9,649 bases of DNA, taken from contig CADAUN010000043.1 in NCBI GenBank assembly GCA_902791085.1, positions 1-9,649 on the forward strand. The letters run 5' to 3'. The notes beneath the pieces are model-generated. The model saw only the letters and a program-made list of their open reading frames with translations. It ran no database searches and was not told the origin of the DNA. Both the position numbers and the translations under genes were made by a program. This document shows, in pieces, positions 5,450-9,649 of this stretch; within the stretch, counting starts at the first letter, position 1; each line of letters begins with the position of its first letter. Source of the stretch: an uncultured Erysipelotrichaceae bacterium (GTDB lineage Bacteria > Bacillota_I > Bacilli_A > RFN20 > CAG-826).

Positions 5450-7565
5450 GGAAAAGAAGGAAGTGAATCTCACGCCCGAGAAATCGGAAGAAGAGATTCA
5501 AAAAGACGAACTCTTGCGTGCCGCCAAAGAAAGCGGCGTCAGTGAAGAATCGCTTCGTGAAGAGGATAAATTCACTTACAAAAAAGAAGACGTCACAAAC
5601 GAAAAAGCAATCGAGAAGGCAGACGCCAACTATACAGCCGAAAACATTCAAGTTCTAGAAGGGCTGGAAGCGGTGCGTAAACGCCCGGGCATGTATATCG
5701 CGACCACCGCAAGCGCCGGTCTTCACCATTTGGTGTGGGAAATCGTCGACAATTCTATCGATGAAGCTTTGGCTGGCTATTGCGATCACATCGAAGTCAC
5801 CATTGAAAAAGACAACTCTATTACCGTTGCCGATAATGGACGTGGCATTCCGGTTGATATCGTTGCGAAGAGCGGACTTTCCGGTGTTGAAACGGCTTAT
5901 ACGATTCTCCACGCCGGCGGCAAGTTCGGCGATGGTGGCGGTTATAAAGTATCCGGTGGCTTACATGGCGTCGGCGCTTCTGTTGTAAACGCCCTTTCTA
6001 GTCTTTGCGAAGTGACAGTCTACAAAAATGGTGGCGTTTATTACGTCAAATTTGTGGATGGCGGAAAAATCACCGAGCATTTGAAACGAGTCGGGGATTG
6101 TGACGAAACGCAACACGGTACCACCGTTCATTTCCTTCCAGACCCCTCCATTTTCACCGAAACTACCGTTTATAATTACGAAACCATCAAAAACCATCTT
6201 CGTCAGATGGCATTCTTAAATGGCGGCGTTCGGATCACTTTAACGGACCTCCGTCCTGAAACCCCTGTATCGGAAACATTCCAATACAATGGCGGGATTA
6301 AAGAATATGTTGCCTTCATCAATCAAGGCCGTTTGCCAGTCAATAATGAAGTTCTTTATGCCCAAGGAGCGGAAGAAGTCACTTTATTAGATGGGCAAAC
6401 CGAACGAATTTATGCCGAAGTTGCTTTGCAATGGACAGATTATTACAACCATGATGGCGTCTATTCCTTCTGCAACAACATTTCCACCAAAGAAGGCGGC
6501 ACTCACGTGGAAGGCTTCAATTTAGCTCTAAACCGCGTGATTAACGATTATGCCAGAAAGGCGAAGTTATTAGACGACAAGTCTTCGAATTTCACCACAG
6601 ATGACTGCCGCGAAGGATTAACGTGCGTAATTTCGGTAAAACACCCGAACCCTCAATACGAAGGGCAGACTAAGACGAAGTTAGGCAATTCCGAAGTCCG
6701 TAAAATCGTTTCTACGATTGTGGGCGACTATCTTCAACAATATTTCTTAGAAAATCCTGCGCAAGCGAAGCTCATCGTAGAAAAAGTTCGTTTGGCCGCC
6801 AATGGCCGTATGGCTGCTGCCAAAGCGCGCGAATCCACGCGGAAGAACGCATTAAGCGTCACCACGTTGCCGGGCAAACTCGCTGATTGCTCTTCGAAAG
6901 ATCCTGCCGAATGCGAGCTTTACATCGTCGAAGGTAACTCCGCCGGCGGCTCCGCCAAGACGGGGCGCGATCGTCGTACACAAGCTATCCTTCCGCTTCG
7001 TGGCAAAATCTTAAATGTTGAAAAAGCCAATGAGGAACGCATTTTCAAAAACGCCGAAATCGGCAACATGATTACTGCGATAGGCGCGGGAATTCGTGAA
7101 AATTTCGATGTTTCCAAAATCCGTTACCACAAAATCGTCATTATGACCGATGCTGATGTTGACGGTGATCACATCCGTATCCTCTTGTTGACGTTCTTCT
7201 ACCGCTTTATGAAGCCTTTGCTGGACGGCGGATTTGTTTACATCGCGCAACCGCCGCTATACAAAATCGATCTTAAAGGTCAGGCTTATTACGCCTATAA
7301 CGATGAACAATTAGAGAAATTAAAGAAATCGCTGAATTTAAAGCCGGGTTATCCATTCCAACGTTATAAAGGTTTGGGCGAAATGGATGCGCAACAACTT
7401 TGGGAAACCACCATGGATCCAGCTGCTCGTAAGATGATTCGAATTACGGTAGATGATGCCGCCATGGCGGATAAGGCCTTTACCGACCTCATGGGGGATG
7501 ACGTACAACCCCGTAAGGACTTCATTTCGCAAAACGCGAAATTCGTCCAAAACCTCGATATTTAA
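5436..7565 (+). CDS. gyrB: DNA gyrase subunit B, with charged N-terminal extension
   Basis: 709 residues; Bacilli homologues are near 640. It is the ATPase and TOPRIM subunit of gyrase, which introduces negative supercoils. Residues 1-64 are a Glu/Lys-rich, probably disordered extension before the normal beginning YTAENIQVLEGLEAVRKRPG. The GHKL ATPase has Glu102, Asn106, DNGRGIP (133-139), GGLHGVGAS (174-182) and Lys413 in QTKTKLGN. The TOPRIM domain has catalytic Glu499 and TDADVDGD (571-578) with Asp572/574/576. The tail YKGLGEMDAQQLWETTMDP (644-662) is typical. The TOPRIM motif reads EGNSAGG, not EGDSAGG: Asn501 (codon AAC 6936-6938) stands at E. coli Asp426, a quinolone-resistance site. 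No large enterobacterial insertion is present. The start overlaps recF by 14 bp; gyrA follows after 15 nt. Confidence 0.98.
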   Translation: MMADEEKKEVNLTPEKSEEEIQKDELLRAAKESGVSEESLREEDKFTYKKEDVTNEKAIEKADANYTAENIQVLEGLEAVRKRPGMYIATTASAGLHHLVWEIVDNSIDEALAGYCDHIEVTIEKDNSITVADNGRGIPVDIVAKSGLSGVETAYTILHAGGKFGDGGGYKVSGGLHGVGASVVNALSSLCEVTVYKNGGVYYVKFVDGGKITEHLKRVGDCDETQHGTTVHFLPDPSIFTETTVYNYETIKNHLRQMAFLNGGVRITLTDLRPETPVSETFQYNGGIKEYVAFINQGRLPVNNEVLYAQGAEEVTLLDGQTERIYAEVALQWTDYYNHDGVYSFCNNISTKEGGTHVEGFNLALNRVINDYARKAKLLDDKSSNFTTDDCREGLTCVISVKHPNPQYEGQTKTKLGNSEVRKIVSTIVGDYLQQYFLENPAQAKLIVEKVRLAANGRMAAAKARESTRKNALSVTTLPGKLADCSSKDPAECELYIVEGNSAGGSAKTGRDRRTQAILPLRGKILNVEKANEERIFKNAEIGNMITAIGAGIRENFDVSKIRYHKIVIMTDADVDGDHIRILLLTFFYRFMKPLLDGGFVYIAQPPLYKIDLKGQAYYAYNDEQLEKLKKSLNLKPGYPFQRYKGLGEMDAQQLWETTMDPAARKMIRITVDDAAMADKAFTDLMGDDVQPRKDFISQNAKFVQNLDI

Positions 7566-7580
7566 TGAAGGGAGAAGCAT

Positions 7581-9649
7581 ATGGCAGACGAAGAAAAGAA
7601 AATGGATTCCTCCGCAAAAATTAACGATAACAACGCGGAGACCGCCGGAGATTCTTCCGCCGGGGCAGTTGCAGGCATCGTGCCTGGCTTAATTGATCGC
7701 GAAATCACAAATGAAGTTCAAACCGCTTTCTTAAGCTATTCGATGTCCGTCATCGAAAGCCGTGCGATTCCTGATGTTCGTGATGGTTTGAAGCCAGTTC
7801 AACGCCGCATTATCTTCGGCATGAACGAATCAGGCATGCAACCCGGAAAACCTTATAAGAAATCAGCGCGTATTGTTGGTGACGTCATGGGTAAATATCA
7901 CCCTCATGGCGACGCGGCACTTTATGGAACTTTGGTTCGTATGGCGCAGCCTTTCGCCATGCGTTATACCCTAGTCGATGGCCATGGTAACTTTGGTGAC
8001 GTCGATGGCGACGAGGCCGCCGCTATGCGTTACACCGAAGCGCGTATGACAAAACTTGCTGTCGAAATGGTTCGTGATTTGGATAAAGATACTGTCGACT
8101 TTGTGGATAACTATGATGGTACCGAGCGCGAACCGAGCGTTTTGCCCTCTCGTTTTCCAAATCTCATTGTGAATGGCTCCGAAGGCATTGCCGTCGGTAT
8201 GGCGACCAACATGCCAACGCATAACTTAACCGAAACCATCAATGCGGTTATTGCTGTGGCAAAGAACCCCCAAATCACTCCTTTGGAATTGATGCAAGGG
8301 TATATTTACGGACCAGACTTCCCAACGGGCGGGGTGATTCTCGGCCGGCAAGGAATCTTAGATTATTTCACCACCGGCACCGGAACGGTTAACATTCGCT
8401 CGAAATACAACATCGAAGAATCGGAAAACGGAAAAGCATCTATCATCATTACGGAAATCCCATATCAAGTGAACAAAGCAGCCATGATTGAAAATATGGC
8501 CTCTTTGGTTCGAGAAAAGATTATTGATGGCATCACTGACATTCGTGATGAATCTTCTAAGGAAGGAATCCGTGTTGTCATCGAAGTCCGCCGTGATGCA
8601 ATTCCCGAAGTGGTTGCCAACAACTTATTGAAACACACCCAGATGCAAACGACTTACGGCGTCATCAATCTTTGCTTGGTGAATGGCGAACCGAAAGTTC
8701 TAGGCATTGTTCCCTTGATTCAAAACTACATCGATTTCCAAATGGATGTTTTGACTCGCCGGACGAAATTTTTGTTACAACGCGACACCGACCGCGATCA
8801 TATTGTCGTTGGCTTGATTTTGGCCCACGACAACATCGATGAGGTGATTCATATCATCCGTGGGAGTAAAACCGATGAGGAATCCGCGGCAAAATTAAAC
8901 GAACGCTTCGGATTATCCAAGCCGCAAACAGACGCTATTTTGTCGATGACACTCCGCCGTTTGGAAGGTTTGGAACAAGACAAATTACAAGCCGAGCATG
9001 CTGAATTAACCAAAAACATTGCTCATTACAACTGGCTTCTCTCTGATCGCGCCAACATTATGGGCATGATGATTGATGAATTAACGGAGATTCGTAATAA
9101 ATACGGAGACGCACGTTTGACCGAAATTTCAAACGAAGCCGCCGATATTGACAATGAAGATTTGCTCCCGCAAGAAAACATCATCGTGGTCTTGACGAAA
9201 AAAGGATATTTAAAGCGGATGTCTGAAGACACCTTCCGCACGCAAAATCGTGGCGGACGCGGCGTTAAAGGCATCACTACCACCGCCGGCGATATGGTTC
9301 ATTTGATGATTCACACCAAAACCCATACCGACATCATGTTCTTCTCGAGCCTTGGCTTTGTCTATCGTCTCCGCGGATATCAAATCCCCGATGGTGAGCG
9401 CAATTCCAAAGGCGTTCCTGCCATCAACTTCTTAAATTTGGCACAAGACGAAAAGATTGTTGCCATCGTTCCGTGCGATGAGTACCCAGAAGGCGAATAT
9501 TTGTTCTTCGCCACAGTAAGCGGCGTGGTGAAACGCACTGCTTTAACCGAATTCTCGTCCATCCATACGAATGGCAAGCGCGCGATCAATTTGCGCGAGG
9601 GCGATGAACTTTTGGATGTGAAAAAGACTCACGGGCACGACATCATTTC
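7581..9649 (+). CDS. gyrA: DNA gyrase subunit A, 5' part (3' end outside window)
   Basis: 689 complete codons in an open frame to the window edge; full proteins have about 820-850. This subunit cuts and rejoins DNA. ATG 7581 has AAGGGAG (7568-7574) 6 nt upstream. About 45 residues precede the conserved AFLSYSMSVIESRAIPDVRD core, more than usual. Catalytic Tyr151 lies in AAAMRYTE, corresponding to E. coli Tyr122. The quinolone region reads HPHGDAALYGTLVRMAQ (107-123): Ala112 (GCG 7914-7916) at E. coli Ser83 and Gly116 (GGA 7926-7928) at Asp87. The C-terminal beta-pinwheel begins before the edge with a GyrA box QNRGGRG (555-561), supporting gyrase rather than topoisomerase IV; its second residue is Asn where Arg or Lys is usual. 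Last gene of the visible operon. Confidence 0.98.
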   Translation, partial: MADEEKKMDSSAKINDNNAETAGDSSAGAVAGIVPGLIDREITNEVQTAFLSYSMSVIESRAIPDVRDGLKPVQRRIIFGMNESGMQPGKPYKKSARIVGDVMGKYHPHGDAALYGTLVRMAQPFAMRYTLVDGHGNFGDVDGDEAAAMRYTEARMTKLAVEMVRDLDKDTVDFVDNYDGTEREPSVLPSRFPNLIVNGSEGIAVGMATNMPTHNLTETINAVIAVAKNPQITPLELMQGYIYGPDFPTGGVILGRQGILDYFTTGTGTVNIRSKYNIEESENGKASIIITEIPYQVNKAAMIENMASLVREKIIDGITDIRDESSKEGIRVVIEVRRDAIPEVVANNLLKHTQMQTTYGVINLCLVNGEPKVLGIVPLIQNYIDFQMDVLTRRTKFLLQRDTDRDHIVVGLILAHDNIDEVIHIIRGSKTDEESAAKLNERFGLSKPQTDAILSMTLRRLEGLEQDKLQAEHAELTKNIAHYNWLLSDRANIMGMMIDELTEIRNKYGDARLTEISNEAADIDNEDLLPQENIIVVLTKKGYLKRMSEDTFRTQNRGGRGVKGITTTAGDMVHLMIHTKTHTDIMFFSSLGFVYRLRGYQIPDGERNSKGVPAINFLNLAQDEKIVAIVPCDEYPEGEYLFFATVSGVVKRTALTEFSSIHTNGKRAINLREGDELLDVKKTHGHDII
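8102..8110 (-). promoter_or_regulatory. Perfect DnaA box sequence inside gyrA
   Basis: TGTGGATAA on the + strand is the exact reverse complement of TTATCCACA. It encodes the tail of DFVDN in GyrA, a conserved stretch, so chance or codon constraint is possible. It is isolated. Confidence 0.35.

Noticed and set aside
6999..7001. GyrB Arg522 at E. coli Lys447
   Set aside because: Arg (LPLRGK) is normal in Bacillota; only Lys to Glu is linked to resistance.
7983..7985. GyrA His135 at E. coli Gln106, where Q106H is a known resistance change
   Set aside because: His is a normal residue at this position in Bacillus and many others, so it carries no special meaning.
7011..8222. Minus-strand frames inside gyrB and gyrA
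   Set aside because: Shadows of the highly conserved coding strand; no independent signals.

Overview
The window holds a bacterial chromosomal replication origin and the gene block that normally follows it: dnaA - dnaN - yaaA (S4-domain protein) - recF - gyrB - gyrA, all on the + strand. The left end carries the 3' part of an unrelated glycoside hydrolase family 13 gene. Both edge genes are cut by the window: the GH13 gene lacks its start and gyrA lacks its end. The gene order, the small yaaA before recF, a short GyrB without the large enterobacterial insertion and good Shine-Dalgarno sites point to a Bacillota/Bacilli-type organism, perhaps an Erysipelotrichia- or Mollicutes-related gut lineage (inference). 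TGA is used as a stop (dnaA, yaaA, recF), so this is not a code-4 Mollicute.

Layout. 1-903: GH13 alpha-amylase-like enzyme, truncated at its 5' end. 904-1296: gene-free oriC region with nine DnaA-box-like sites, most of them variants of the consensus. 1297-2661: dnaA. 2662-2792: dnaA-dnaN spacer with a second pair of boxes, an AT-rich triplet tract resembling a DnaA-trio unwinding element, and a likely dnaN promoter. 2793-3914: dnaN, closed by a strong intrinsic terminator. 3915-4148: spacer with a second hairpin, A-rich repeats complementary to that hairpin, and a palindrome in a candidate promoter. 4149-9649: yaaA, recF, gyrB and gyrA, packed with overlaps or a 15-nt gap, so probably one operon.

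How the genes work together. DnaA binds the boxes on both sides of its own gene and opens the origin. The DnaN clamp holds the polymerase on DNA. RecF supports gap repair and fork restart. GyrA2GyrB2 removes the positive supercoils made by forks leaving oriC. The dnaA-to-gyrA block is read in the direction of its fork, while the GH13 gene points towards the origin.

I see no previously undescribed multi-gene system. The strongest observations are: (1) the gyrase carries, at three classical quinolone-resistance positions, the residues associated with resistance (GyrA Ala and Gly for E. coli Ser83 and Asp87; GyrB Asn for Asp426); (2) oriC uses lineage-specific box variants, including a 15-bp inverted repeat and a box-pair module found on both sides of dnaA, alongside a changed DNA-recognition motif in DnaA; (3) an attenuator-like arrangement lies ahead of the yaaA-gyrA operon; (4) GyrB and GyrA have charged N-terminal extensions beginning with the same residues.
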